Source: Cephalotus follicularis (Eukaryota; Streptophyta; Magnoliopsida; Oxalidales; Cephalotaceae). Taken from it: a stretch of 64,000 nucleotides of DNA. Location: NCBI GenBank assembly GCA_001972305.1, contig BDDD01000883.1:1-64000 (forward strand), given 5' to 3'. Below the pieces are notes generated by a model. That model did not search any database. It saw nothing but the letters and a program-made list of their open reading frames with translations, and was not told the DNA's origin. Made by a program: the position numbers and the translations under genes. Positions within the stretch are counted from its first letter, which is position 1; each line of letters starts with the position of its first letter. Below, piece after piece: positions 9,878 through 22,199 of this stretch.

Positions 9878-11813
9878 AACGTATCAACAACCATGTTGGC
9901 CTTACCAAGATGAAACTCAATGGTCCAGTCATAATCCTTGATGAGCTCGATCCATCTCCTCTGTCTCATATTCAAATGCGGTTGAGAAGACAAATACTTC
10001 AAACTCTGGTGGTCAGTAAAGATCTGGCAGACTTCACCATACAGATAGTGTCGCCATATCTTCAAAGCAAACACCACCGCAGCTAACTCCAAGTCATGAG
10101 TAGGGTAACTGAGCTCATGAACCTTCAACTGTCGAGAAGCATAGGTAATAACCTTCCCTTCTTGCATCAACACACAACCAAGACCATGCAAAGAAGCATC
10201 ACTAAAAACCACGAAACCATCCCCCGGAAAAGGAAGGTCAACACCGGAGCTGACGTTAACTTATCCTTCAGCGTTTGGAAGCCTTTTTCACAGTCCTTTG
10301 ACCAAACAAACTTTACATCCTTCCTTGTCAACCTTGACAGAGGAGCCGCTATTGCCGAGAATCCTTCCACAAACCTTCGGTAATAGCCAACAAGTCCAAG
10401 GAAACTGCGCACTTCATGTACGCTCATGGGTCTTTCCCAGGCCAACACAGCTTCAACCTTCCTCGGGTCCACTTCAACACCTTGGCCTGAGATCACATTG
10501 CCCAAAAACACAACCCTGTCCAACTAAAACTCACACTTACTAAGCTTAGCATACAACTCATGGTTTCTCAAGGTCTGCAGAACAATCCTCAGGTGTTTCT
10601 CATGCTCAGCCATACTCCGCGAGTATACCATCACGTCATCTATGAACACCATCACAAAGGTGTCCAAGAAAGGTTGGAACACTCTATTCATCAAATCCAT
10701 GAAAGCAGTCGGTGCATTGGTTAAACCAAACGGCATAACTGAGAACTCATAGAGAACATAACGAGATCTGAAGGCTGTCTTCGGAACATCCTCTTCCTTC
10801 ACCTTCAACTGGTGATATCCGGACTGAAGATCTAACTTAGAGAACACACAGGCATCTCACAACTGATCAAACAAGTCATCTATCCTTGGCAATGGATACT
10901 TGTTACGCATAGTAACCTTGTTGAGTTGCCTATAGTCGATACACAAGCGCATAGCTCCATCCTTCTTCTTCACAAACAGGACCGGAGCACCCCATGGAGA
11001 ACTACTAGGTCGAATAAATCCTTTATACAACAAGTCTTCCAACTGTACCTTTAGCTCTTTCAACTCTACAGGTGCAATACAGTAAGGAGCAAGGGATATA
11101 GGAGCCGCACCAGGGATCAACTCAATCCCAAAGTCTATTTCCCTGTCTGGAGGAGGACCTGGTAACTCATCTGAGAAAACATCGGGAAACTCACAAACCA
11201 CAGGTATGTCCCCTACTTCGGGATTAGTCATCTGAGTATCCACCACATGAGCTAAGAATCCTTGCGCACCTTTTCCCAAAGCCTTACGTGCAACCATAGC
11301 CGAGATCAACTTCAGAGGTGCCGAACGCTGCTCGTAAACTAACTCCATGCCTAACTCGTCGGGCAAGCAAAAGGAAACAACCTTACGCGAACAATCGACC
11401 ACTGCTTGGTGCCTTACCAGCCAATCCATGCCTAGGATGGCATCAAAGTCCTCAAACTTGAAGGGAATAAGGTCGGCTACAAAACTTTGTTCCTTGATCA
11501 CAACATCACAACCCCTGTAGACTCGCTCTACACGGTAACTCTGGCCCGTAGGAACAGATACAACGATCTCTTCATCCAAGGAACTCAACATTCCACATGC
11601 ATGTGTGCAAAAAGCATGGGCAACAAAAGATAAAGAGGCTCCTGTGTCAAACAGAACCATGGCATCTCTGCCAAAGATAAGAACCTTACTCGTAGCCACG
11701 TCCGCGGATCCAAGAGCATCTTCTCTGTTCAGAGCATAGACTCTAGCTGTTGCCGCTGGTCTACCCTGCTGATGACTTCCACTAGCCCTAGATGATCCTG
11801 CTTGCGAAGCCAT
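9727..11813 (-). pseudogene. gypsy-2 protease, reverse transcriptase and RNase H
   Basis: The longest open part (11813-10857) holds an aspartic protease with active site [16 protein letters not shown], then the RT start ([44 protein letters not shown]). A stop follows at 10857, then RT palm at 10847-10524 ([21 protein letters not shown], catalytic FIDDVMVYS). A stop at 10524 replaces the usual W after SKCEF. The thumb and connection ([15 protein letters not shown]) follow at 10523-10167. RNase H at 10212-9727 has FSDAS, YASRQLK, DLEL and [10 protein letters not shown]. The order is standard for Ty3/gypsy. Catalytic residues remain, but several stops and frameshifts break the polyprotein. Confidence 0.9.
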
Positions 11814-11837
11814 TGATCCACCTCTGGCTCCCGCAGG

Positions 11838-13062
11838 TTACCTATTAGAAGCAGTTGATCTAGGTGTCATCGAGGTCTGCTGAGCTTGTGGAAAATTCCT
11901 CTTGGCGTGCCTAACCTGGCCACACTGGAAGCACTCACGGGTCTCTCTACAGTTTCCAAAGTGAAAGCGACCACAACTCTGGTACTTGGGAGGCTGTTGA
12001 GAAACTGATGGACTCGGGTGCTTGTTCTGCTGCACACCACTGGCTGAATGAGGACTCATCTGCTACGGAGAAAACGTCCCCTGGCCATCAGACCTGGCCT
12101 GTCCCTAGTTTCCACCGTCAGCTTGCTTTTGGGGGAACCGTCTCTTTCGTTTCCCTTGTCCTCGGGAGGAATCCTGCCCTTGAACAGCCTGCTGTTCATC
12201 TCTCTTCTGTCACCTTTCCTGGCGATTCCTCTGCTCCATAATACTTTGGTCAACTCTATTGGCAGATTCCACCAAAGATAGTATAATTGGTTGCTGCCAT
12301 AGTATGTCTCACATCGGGATTCAACCCATCCAAGAATTCCTTACACCTCTCCTCTTGGTCTGCCACCAAAGCCAGAGCAAAATGAGACAACTCCATAAAG
12401 CAGTATTCATACTGGGTCATGGTCATACTCCCTTGACGCAAGTGCATAAACTATCTCCTCTTCCCCTTCACGAAGGTAACCGGGAAGAAGTATTGACGAA
12501 ACTCTCGCTTGAAAACATCCCAAGTGATCATAGCAACATCAGTATGCCTAGCTTGAAGAGCTTCCCACCATAGAAGAGCATTCTTCCTTACCAAGAAGAT
12601 GGCAAGTCCAACTCGTGAGTCGTCGGAAACTCCCATCTGTACAAAGAGCATCTCAAGATGATTCAACCATGGCTCAGCATCCGCTGGATCATCTGTTCCC
12701 TCAAAGGTTGCAGCACCCAAACGTTGCAAATGTTCAACCGATAAATTCTGAGGTTGAGAACTACTCAAAGCTTGTGCTATCATCGTGGAAAACTGTATCC
12801 ACTCGGCTTGATCACTAGTACCAATCGGAGGAGGTACCTGCGCTTCTGATTGTGCTACCGGGACCTCAGCTGCCACAGCCGGTCCAGTCTCTTGTTCCAC
12901 CATCCCAGGGTTAACCTACACACCAGGTCTAACAGGAGGCAGTTCTTGATCCACATGTGGTGGGGAGGTCTCTCTTCCTCTACCATGACCACGTTCTCTG
13001 GCTGGGGAGACCCCTCGTCCCCTACCCAAGCCACTTCCTCGAGTCTGACGCGGAGGTACCAT
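11838..13062 (-). pseudogene. gypsy-2 gag
   Basis: The start ATG is at 13062-13060, just inside the primer site, followed by an Arg/Gly-rich N-terminus (GRGRG) and then a TAG. Frame 12903-12451 holds the gag core with AEPWLNHLE.LF and LLWWEA. Pieces at 12447-12256 and 12253-12056 follow in broken frames. The zinc knuckle at 12059-11838 reads CFQCGQVRHAKRNFP: the last Cys of the CCHC is replaced by Phe and a conserved Gly by Arg, so it should not bind zinc. The product would have been the capsid/nucleocapsid polyprotein. Confidence 0.85.
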
Positions 13063-13172
13063 CTACCTGCACATGCAAATTAGGACATTACTAACATGTA
13101 TACTACATGAAATGCAATGCATGCATCCCCCCAAAAGTCTCCAAAGAAAACACAAGGAAACTAAACCGGTTT

Positions 13173-13183
13173 CTCTGATACCA
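13173..13183 (-). promoter_or_regulatory. gypsy-2 primer binding site
   Basis: The element strand reads TGGTATCAGAG, six bases from the 5' LTR end. It is complementary to the 3' end of plant initiator-Met tRNA. Confidence 0.88.
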
Positions 13184-13189
13184 AAAAGC

Positions 13190-16100
13190 TGACATGCCCC
13201 GTTCCAGAGAACCCCTGCCCTAGGACGGCCGTGCCAGGTGGAAGGAACCCTCACCTGGATCCCTAACCAAAAACCCCAACAAACATCAAGGCTAAAGCTA
13301 AGGCCATGGCAGGCGTTAAAACACGCTGTCGAGGAGAGCCGCGCTCCCCAGGCCGAACGCACCCAAAGCATAAAAACGAGAAAAGCCCAAAGAAACACAC
13401 GGTAAGGAAGGAAGAAAGAAGGGAATGGCAAAACTATAATCAAAATTTACATAAAACCATTCCCAAAACTCACCGTTTAACTAAAGGGACACACTGTCCA
13501 GAAGCACCGTTCCACTAAAGGAACCCACACAAGAACCACTTCCCAAACGCACCATTCCACTAAAAGAACGTGCCAGGGGAGCAAGCCAGGGCAGAGAACG
13601 CAGCACTACGTCTTGCCTAGAGTCTCGGGCATGGGGTGTCAACACCATGTGACGTAACACAAGCCAGGCATGTGCCTCCATCCTAAGACATGCCTTCCCC
13701 GGATGAGCCATCCTTAGTCATGTCCTCATTGGACGACTAACAACGGACATGTCCTCCTCGGGCATGTCCTCCCCAAGCATGACCCATACAAACAAGGGTA
13801 TGCCCGAGCACAAGGAAACGACAACGCTTAACATAAGGCTAAGCCTGGGATCAACACAAAGGCCCAGGGACAAACACCGAGCCTTTGTGTCCACTACCCG
13901 GGGTCCCCCAAACGTTCAACTTACACTAAGGAGATAGAATCTCACCTCGGTCAAGTACCCATGGGATCCACCAGGGCTCACCCACCAAAACATCTCCAGG
14001 GACCGAACTGGTCCGAGGTCGGGAGGAAGGGCAAAACTAAAGAAAACTGCCTACTCCCACATAACGCCTATGGCATGCCCGAGGACAACACCCGGGGATG
14101 CCAACAGACTCGAGCTTAGGATCAACCAACCTATGTTGTGAAGTCAACCTAGGATTTGACCAACCATGTACACTGCCACCCTTCCCCTGGCATCTCAGCT
14201 GAGGTGCCACGCACAAAGGCCCGGGGAGAAACACCTAAGTTTCACCAAGGCCAGGGCTAGGGAGACCTACTCCTCTGCCCAGGATCAAACAACCGCAGAA
14301 CTCAAACGTCGTCCCTGCACACCCAAACACATAGCAAAAACAACAAGGTATATAAAGCAAGAGAATTATATACACAGTCCCGGGCAAAAATGCCAATGAA
14401 GCACAACATCCAAAAACAACGTATACATGTTAACAAAGAAAGGTTTTACACATGGACATTAACAGGTCTGTAAATACCCCGTGAATATCCCCAGATGCAT
14501 GAAGGTGGCCGTGGCAGAGGAGCCATCATAAGGTATTGCATCAGCATGTACCTCTTTCAACTCGTTGTCCTTAGTGGATCTCAAGAACACTGCTGCCCCG
14601 CTTCCCCTACACAAAAAACTGAGAGGGGATTAGTCCATCTGACTAGTGAGTAAGATCAAGGAATATCCTGGGCAACCCACTTCCACCGGGGCGCCATGAA
14701 CCAAGGAAAACGTGCCCTGCCCCAACTGGGCCAAAGGATAACCCATCACCCCTGCTCAACAAAACAAGGCAGAAGTGAAAATATACAAGGATATTGATAA
14801 CAAGGAAAAGCCCGAGGAGACGTTAGAGCTACCAACTCAATGACTGACCTCAAGGAAAGGAGATAAACAACAGGTTATATGCCAGAACATGCTAGGGATC
14901 CAAAGATCAACTCTAAGGATCAACAATTATCAAGGGGACTACTGGTACTGTGTCAATCATAAGCACATTCCACACACGCACATGCACACATCAAACTCAC
15001 ACACTTCCCATAGCTGAAACCACCTCGGCAAGCATAAATAACAACTCCGTTGAAATCCATCAACGCAATCATGGGTTACAGGACTGTACACCATCCCTCA
15101 TATACCTATATAGATCCCCACTTCCAGAGTACCGCATGAACATCGGTAGAAGAGCTACACCAGCACTCCTTCCCCGGCAATCACACATTGGTGCACCTCA
15201 CTCCATGAACATAGATCGAGGGGCTCCACAAGCTAACCCCTGTCGGCAATCATGAGCTCAGCACTACACCATGGGAACATCGATCGAGGAGCTAACTCAT
15301 CGACAAACACATAGCGTTCATATCGTCCAAGGGGCCCGTGAATCACCGCTCAGCTCCACCCTTGACGAGATAACAAAGAAGAACATTGGCTCAGAGGTAA
15401 GTGTATCACCACTTAGACCATCTCGTGCCGAAAATCTCCCATATATACAAGTAACCAGTAACCAGTACCCGAAGATAACAACACATGATATCAAATATAG
15501 CATGAATACTTAAACAGAGAGGGGAAACAACAAGTTTAACCTACGCATCGAGTCCTCAGCTTGGAACAACAGCATTCATATGCAATATCAACAAGATGAC
15601 AGAAGAAGAAATCCTAGTCAAAATAATAACATGGAAAGGCATATAAACAATAAACTCTCAGTTACCAATTGATAGAAAGAAGAACATCCCACTAACTAAT
15701 AACATTAGCTTCCTTAACTAGTTTCCTTGTTGCGCGGGCTCCGTGCCTAGATCTTCCTCTGCAAGACCAACACACAACAACGCTTAGCTATCATGAACAA
15801 CATCTCTAAAGCTATGCATGAACCACATACACCCATGAAAACCAAGATGAAGCTCCTTTTCAGCCTCACAGATCGTGCCTGTACCAACCATGCGATGCAC
15901 CAAAACATAGTGAGGAGAACTCTTACCTGCTAAACGCGTAGACGGGTAAAGAAAGTTCCAACCTCAAACAGCGCTCAAAGTTTCAGAAGAAAGACAAAGA
16001 AGAAAGATGAATGCTCACTCTCCCAAAACTTCTTCAGGCATGATAAGATTGATATGATATGTGCCAAAGTTAACTAACAAGCTTCCTAAGCAAGCTTTGC

Positions 16101-16285
16101 ACATATCCCAACACCATCAAATACTCTTATCTCTTAACCTATATCTATCATTGGGCCTCCACCAAGCCCAAGCCAAAGTAACACTTATACAAGGAAGGAG
16201 CCCAAACCAACCATAACCAAGGAGGAAAAAAAATTTCCCCCAAGCCCAAACATCAAATTACCCAAAATCAATGCGGGTCGTTACA
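13190..16285 (-). repeat. gypsy-2 5' LTR
   Basis: 3,096 bp, opening on the element strand with TGTAACGACCC at 16285 and closing ...GGGGCATGTCA at 13190. It is colinear with 5245-8303. It carries a 55-bp segment (14806-14860) absent from the partner and flanked by AAGGA repeats. Divergence by eye is a few to nearly ten percent depending on segment. Confidence 0.9.
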
Positions 16286-16290
16286 TCAGG
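16286..16290. repeat. gypsy-2 TSD, right copy
   Basis: TCAGG, identical to 5240-5244. Confidence 0.92.
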
Positions 16291-16322
16291 CCTAGTATAG
16301 AGCATGGACTATATGATGGAAT
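16291..16322 (-). pseudogene. copia-1 fragment between gypsy-2 and copia-2
   Basis: This 32-bp remnant reads on the minus strand as the S-M-L-Y-T-R part of the copia S(I/I)..AML(C/Y)TRPDVAYAL motif. To the left the motif continues in 5239 downward. To the right it continues in 63157 upward. It anchors the reconstruction of copia-1. Confidence 0.85.
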
Positions 16323-16353
16323 TGTTGGGAATGTGTGGCCCACGTGTAGCGTA
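16323..16353 (-). repeat. copia-2 left LTR, first piece
   Basis: TGTTGGGAATGTGTGGCCCAC...GTAGCGTA aligns base for base with the start of the right LTR at 60671 (TGTTGGGAACGCGTGGCCCAC...). It is cut at 16353 by the CACTA terminus. Confidence 0.85.
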
Positions 16354-16375
16354 CACTACTAAAAAATAGGCCTAC

Positions 16376-16800
16376 GGCGAGGGCACTACCCCTCGCCGTC
16401 CCCTCGCCATTGATCCAACGGCGAGGGCATTGTGAGGGGAAAACACCATCGCCAAATTCCTCCTCGCCAGCCCCCTTGGCGAGGGCATGGGGAGGACACA
16501 GCGAGGGTAACGTCCCCTCGCCGTATATTGCCCTTGCCACAGAGAGTGTATGGCTAGGGCAGTCTCCCCTCACCATCATGCCCTCGCTATGGCGAGGGTA
16601 GACTCCATCCCCTCGGCAGCTCCTCGCCATGGTGAGGGTGTAGCTAGGGCAACATCCCCTCGCCGTCATCTGCTCGTACTACATAACTCCTCGCCAACCC
16701 TCTCCAACCCTCGCAATGCCCTTGCCATGGTGAGGGTTTGTACCCTCGTTGTATATGTATGCTGCATAATGCCCTCGCCTCACCCTCGCCATGCCCTCGC
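16376..16800. repeat. CACTA left subterminal repeats
   Basis: More than fifteen copies of GGCGAGGG / CCCTCGCC in both orientations, often as inverted pairs (e.g. CTCGCC...GGCGAGG). In known En/Spm elements such subterminal motifs bind the TnpA-type protein. Chance open frames here (16292-16669, 16550-17086) are by-products. Confidence 0.85.
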
Positions 16801-17004
16801 AATTATGCAGATTCTGCAGATGAAACTATTAGCAGAATCTATGCCCTATATCGAAGCAAAACCTGCAATTCATTTCAGCAGCAGCCAAAATAACAGTTTA
16901 TATTTCACAATTCATTTCGACAGTAGACACATTTCATTCATTCTTAACAAACAAAACAATTTTAAAATTTTTGAAGCACAACAAACTACTACTCATCATC
17001 ATCG

Positions 17005-18145
17005 CTATCGTCCAAGTCTTGGGATGGCTGTAAAGGGGTGTCGAGTCTGCAATGAACTCCGATCAGATGGTGTGCGTGTGGACTGAGACCCCATCATCTG
17101 CGTCATTTGAGTCATAAAAGTGTCCAACTTTGACTCCACCAATTGTATCCGCTGGCGAATCTCTAAGACTGCGTCCGGCTCTGGGATGGTATATGGCTGT
17201 GAAGTGAATGGGCAACCCTGACTTCCCACTCTGTGCTGAGTACCTCAAAATGCTTGTGGTAGCATCTTCGTGGAAGTCATGTAGTTCCGCAATCCACATA
17301 TCTTGCACTTCCGCGGACCTCCAGTCGCCTCTGCCCATGCCATGACGTCTAAGGGAGCCGGCTTACTAGTACCGTCAGGCCCCTCCATGGTAACCGGCCC
17401 GGCTGCAGCCCGATACTACTCCTACAAAAAGCACAAGATTAATCAGTTGAGTGATTGACATATAAAGGGTAATTGACATATTCATTTCAGTTTGTAACTC
17501 ACCATTCTCTCCATTATAATAGAAGGTGGAAGAGTATCATCCCCCGCCTTCAGATGAGTTTGGTAGTATACATCCACAGGAGGTTTCCCCTTGGCCCCCA
17601 GCAAGTCAAATGGTATTTTGAATTAGTTTGAAACAAAAATTAAGTTTATTAATCACCGTAATCATAAATTTAGTTTATTACTTACCCCGATCTGCAACTG
17701 TCTCTCCATAATGCGACTACCGCTAGTGTAGGTGGTGTGGGCTTCGTTCGCCCTATTGGCAGCATTTGTTCTTGACAATTTCTGAAAATCCTCGGACATC
17801 CACCTATTCACCATTTCATCCCACATTGATCGTGGTATCTCTGTAGGGCCATGCTGCATGCACTCAAGGCTCATATGCTGCACACCAACCCCTGTCATTG
17901 CCTTCCTCCTATAGTTACGCATCCACTTTGGGTAATTCTCCTACACGTAACTATAGAATGGAAGCCTGCCGTGTGCATTATATGGAAGACAGTGGAAGTA
18001 GTCCTACAAAACATCAGTGTCAAACAACGAGTTCAAAAAAATCTTGAATAATATTTACAATAAATTGAAACAGTTTTACCCACCAATAGCTTCTCCCATA
18101 GTTGTTCCTTCTCTGAACCAGGCCACTGGCTCCACGTGATCCATG
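17005..18145 (-). pseudogene. CACTA second gene, 3' exons (Transposase_24 domain)
   Basis: On the minus strand, exons with GT-AG-like borders lie at about 18145-18081 (KPWITWSQWPGSEKEQLW-type segment), 18004-17685 (DYFHCLP, YPKWMRNYRRKA, MWDEMVNRW, FQKLSRTNAANRA), 17612-17505 (GKPPVDVYYQTH) and 17422-17005 (Glu-rich region and a C-terminal segment with IRQRIQLVESKLDTFM, possibly coiled coil). The RNRANR-like stretch and order match plant Ptta/En/Spm Transposase_24 proteins. A TAG lies between FYSYV and ENYPKW, and another stop lies near 17248, so it is a pseudogene. Its upstream exons are beyond copia-B at 26731-27240. Confidence 0.75.
18141..18145. repeat. copia-B TSD, left copy
   Basis: CCATG, repeated exactly at 26727-26731. 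Confidence 0.93.
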
Positions 18146-20735
18146 TGTTAGAGTAGGGGTGTCCCTGCATGCCACGAGGTGGCTCTGCATAAATTTATAT
18201 GTATGTATGAGATGTACTCCTTAACTGGAGATATCTCTTTAAGCCAAAGAGCGGCTGCATGTATGTATATTACACTCTCTATTTATACAATCTGAATTCC
18301 TTTTCGTGTTTTATAGTGCATATTCAATCAAAAATGGCAACCCGCTATATGTATATCCCAAACCATCTTAAATGGATCGGGTGATCACCATGTCATCCGA
18401 GTACACATATAGTGCCCTGTCGTTTGAGGGGTTGGATCTCATGCCTGAGAGGTTATGAGAATGAGATCCTTACTCCCTTCTGACAGAACGTTCCAAGTCA
18501 TAGGTTCATTTTCTTAGGGAAATAGATGAACCGCAAAGACTTGACGTATTATGCTTGCTCCCGGGTTTAGCGGAGGATGGATGATCTCGTTACCATTTGG
18601 ATTTATCCTAAAGCATAATGTGGGGTTCGTGCTAAGGAGCATGAGACTGAACAGACCCACCATAGGAAACCTATTTGGAAAGTCATACCTATGTCAATAG
18701 GATTCCTATAGTCTCGGTAGTGTATAGTCTATGGTGACTAGTAGACTATTCGTGGAGCTACGTTGTATCGTTAGACCTGAGCGGCTGTCGTGCATTGTGT
18801 TGTAACTGCTTGGCTTTGATTTTCGCCTTCCCCAGCACTAGCCACGTGCTGGCAAAAGGGTTGTCTTTGGGCCTTGTGGGAGCTTCATTGAGATGTATGG
18901 GCGAGTTCGCAATAAGGGATCGTCACACCCGTATGAAGGGTGATCGGCTCTATATTACTTATGTTCGTTGAGATTCTAAAACCCTGATCAGGTATAGGCA
19001 GACTGGAAACGGGATTTCTGGGGATGTTTGCCGAAAGTCTCAATGCGTACGTAAATTTATAGTTATCGCGACTTTACCTAGGGGTGACATTATTCTGAAC
19101 CCTAGGTCGCGGTCGGAGCTAAGTATGACGTAGGATACATGACACATATACCATTGACTGGATAATGTACTGGTTTACTGGATGTCAATTTATAGACGTA
19201 GTTTATTCTACGGATCCGGGCGGTGATGGATTCACACCGGGGATGTTTTAATAGTCAGGGACTATTGGGATAGTCGTACCAGAACGCATGGGATGTTTTG
19301 GGAAATTTATAATCATACCGGATTCAAGCCGGGCTTTCGGGTCCCACCTGATTGTTGGAAAGGCGATGCGTGCTGCACACATGCTAGCTTGGCGGGAAAT
19401 CTAGTTTTTAAACTAGTATATATTTAATTTAATATTAGTGGTTTTTATTTATTTATTTACCACCGTATTGTCAAATTGATATATTAAGAGATACCACAGT
19501 GGGAGTATGTTTAACATACGTTGTGCGGGGTGCACATGTTCTTAACCGAGAGAGAAATTTTGTTTTGTTTAAAACAAAATAAAAGGAGAAATACAAATAG
19601 AAAAATTAGAGCGAAATTTTTTAAGTCTTCCTTTTCTTCCTTTTTGGGCGTCCCGTACACGCCTCAGCCGAAGGAGAAAGCACGGCTTCGTCGTTGCAGT
19701 GCCTGGACGGCGCTTCCGGCCGGTGAAGACGGCGCCGTGGGTGTCCGTGGCCGGGGAAAGGGGCCGGCTCTCATCCACGGTAAGCCTCTCCCTCTCTCTC
19801 TCCCGTTTTCTCCTTCTCTCTCTCTCTCTTTCGGACCGACGCGTTTTCGCGTCACCCACTGTGCCGGCCTTCTCTTCCGCCGCCGGTGGTCTCGGTAGGT
19901 GGAGCTACCTCAGCTCTACCTATTTCGGCCTTAGATTAGGCTTTTCCTGGCGTTGTTTTGCCGGGATTGTGCGCACAGAGTCGACCCTGTCGACTCAGAG
20001 CGCTTTGCGCCGTGACTCGGCGTTCTGCGCTGATTCACGGCGGGTCTTCAGCACGGTTTGGTAGATCATTAAATTTGGAGTCTAACCATGGCGGTCCAAT
20101 GTCACGGCAACCCTGTTTTCGCCGGGTCGGGTTGACCCACTGGCTTCGCCCGTCGTGTTCGCCACATTCCTGGCCGAGTCTCGCCGAGTCTCGGCCACCA
20201 GTGGCTTTGTTGGGTGTTTATCGTCCACATATGTCGCTGCCAGTCAATGACCTGTTGACCGGGTCTCACTGAGTCTGAACTCAGTGAGTCGCCGCCGCTG
20301 TTCACTACTGTCCGGGGCGATTCCGGCCGTGTCTCCGCCACCAGTGAGCTGAGCAGATTTTTTGGAGTCCGTTGGTGTCTTGGTTGAAGTTTTCGTGGAC
20401 TGGTCGGAAACCGACAGTGGAGCCGGTAACTGGATGTTGCTTCGGTAAGCGTGTAGCGGCAAAGTGATGGAGCTGCCAACATTGGTATGATTACTAATCA
20501 TTTGTTTCCGCTGTGTTTATTGTTTACCGAATTGGTTTCGGTTATTGTGGATGTATGCTTGACTGTGATATTTGTTCGATTGAATATTAAAAGGAGATCC
20601 TAGGCTAATAGATTTTGGTAGTAAGATGTAATTGTGAACCTAGACTTGCGAGTCTTGGTGTTTTTCAAAAATTAAAATTATACACACTTGCATCCTAGAC
20701 CCAAAATCGACCGGGACCCCTCCCGGGTTCCAACA
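18146..20735 (+). repeat. copia-B 5' LTR (full length)
   Basis: 2,590 bp, TGTTAGAGTAGGGG...GGGTTCCAACA. The middle (18564-20150) is absent from the 3' LTR. That part includes a GC-rich block (about 19660-20480 with CpG-rich coding-like frames), (CT)n near 19790-19835 and a TATA-like TATTTATACAA near 18280. A perfect 10-bp-stem hairpin CTCACTGAGT/ACTCAGTGAG with loop CTGA lies at 20265-20288 and is kept in the 3' LTR. Confidence 0.9.
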
Positions 20736-20737
20736 AG

Positions 20738-20749
20738 TGGTATTAGAGC
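20738..20749 (+). promoter_or_regulatory. copia-B primer binding site
   Basis: TGGTATTAGAGC two bases after the 5' LTR. It is initiator-Met type with one change from the usual TGGTATCAGAGC. Confidence 0.85.
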
Positions 20750-22199
20750 GATCTGTTTTAATATCAATTGGACTACGATTTTGATTTTTGGTGACTATTT
20801 TGGAATGATTAATGTAACTAGGATTCTAATTTAATTCCCTTCCCATTGTTATTTTATAAAATTAAGTTTTTCTTAAACCGAGGGAAACTATATTTTAAAT
20901 AATTTAGTGGGAGTTTTATTGGAATATCGGCAATCATGGGATTATTTCGATTGGTCATCGGAAATTGAAATTGCTTGTGTTTATTTAAATTCTATTGTGG
21001 ATATAGATTTAAATGTCTTATGCATGATGGTAGGCAATGAGATTGAACCTAGCTTTTGGTTTCTTTTGTGGATGGTTTAAATTTGCTTTATTATCATGTA
21101 CTTTATTTGGTCTGTAATATGGTTGCCTGCGAGCACCATTTTTCCTTTTTTGTGTTATTCTCTCTCTCCCTCTATTTGTATTCTATTATTTAATTTTAAA
21201 TGTTTTTATATAATTTCATTTTTGTTAATAAAAGAAGAGAAGAATCGCAAAGGAGTTTGAAGAGGGAGATCAAGGAAATTGCAAGACCAAGTGAAGGCCA
21301 TGTATGCATGGTGCATTTTGTAATAAAGTAGTTATGAATAGTTCACCTAGGAGACCGAGGGATCACATTCGCTCGTGTGATCTCTCATAGTTTTAATCCC
21401 TAGCCAGGCCATTTTTATTTCTATGTGAATCATAGGATGCATGAGATGGATGTTTACTTTTTTGCAAACAATCCAAACACGTCAAGCATAATAAGCCTTT
21501 CCAAATGGATTGGAAGATTAAAATTGATTTAATAAACGACTTTGGTAATTTAAAATTTGATGAGACCACAGATTCCTCCAATTGTGAAATAATAAGTCCA
21601 TAAGGGGTGGGGCACAAGGGTGCTCCATCGTTGGCCTTCCATAATCTTTGTTCTAGGGTATGGATATATTAGGGATGGCACTGCTCAGCAGAGGTCCCCC
21701 GTATGACCATTACTGTTCAGCTTCAGTACTAGGGTAGCACTGGAAGGAAATAACTAAGTTTTGGTGTTCTAACTAGCCTCTTAGTGGATATCAAAACTGG
21801 CTCATTTCTTTGAGGATTGTGGGTATGGACTTATACTGAGTTCATACTATTAGCGCCGCTCAGCGGTGGATTGTATGGGTCGGGAGGCCGAATGATGTAT
21901 CGGATCTTGCATATCAAGGGCGAGGCCCTAATGTAAATTGATGCTAAATGCCTACCTATTTGGTATTATGGTTTGTTCGCCACAGCGGAGGCCATGATAT
22001 TGCGAGATAGATTCCGATCCCCACTAGGAAGCGGGTGCTTCCCGAATTCCACATGGAGGTGTGGGATACGATTAAAATAGTGGGAGGAGCCATAATTACT
22101 AAAGACCAAGGATTATGGTAATAACACAAAATTGAATAATCTGCTAATATACTCTCTTGTTTCTTCTAATAGGTTGTTAGACATATTCTATATACTCAA
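20750..22199 (+). other. copia-B untranslated leader
   Basis: 1.45 kb with no recognised gene. It contains segments shared with the copia-2 leader on the opposite strand (around 59440-59720), for example CCCCACTAGGAAGC followed by CCGAATTCCACATGGAGGTGTGGGATACGATT. Confidence 0.7.

Larger units (their letters stand above)
5245..16285 (-). mobile_element. gypsy-2: complete Ty3/gypsy (Tekay/Del-type) retrotransposon
   Basis: An 11.0-kb element in minus orientation with two LTRs, PBS, gag, PR, RT, RNase H, integrase, chromodomain tail and polypurine tract, bounded by a perfect TSD TCAGG. It sits inside the RNase H of copia-1. All genes have several stops or frameshifts, so it is defective. By eye the LTRs differ by several percent, so it is an older insertion than gypsy-3. 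Confidence 0.93.

Noticed and set aside
5245-16285. Endogenous pararetrovirus or plant virus integration
   Set aside because: Two long LTRs, an initiator-Met primer site, a 5-bp TSD and gag-PR-RT-RH-IN-chromodomain order identify an ordinary gypsy retrotransposon. No movement protein or coat-type domain is present.
16292-17086. Open frames at the CACTA left end (both strands)
   Set aside because: They are translations of the GGCGAGGG subterminal repeats and have no domain.
19521-20272. GC-rich open frames in the copia-B 5' LTR
   Set aside because: Coding potential is suggested only by base composition; no domain was recognised and the segment was lost from the other LTR. Mentioned as a finding, not as a gene.
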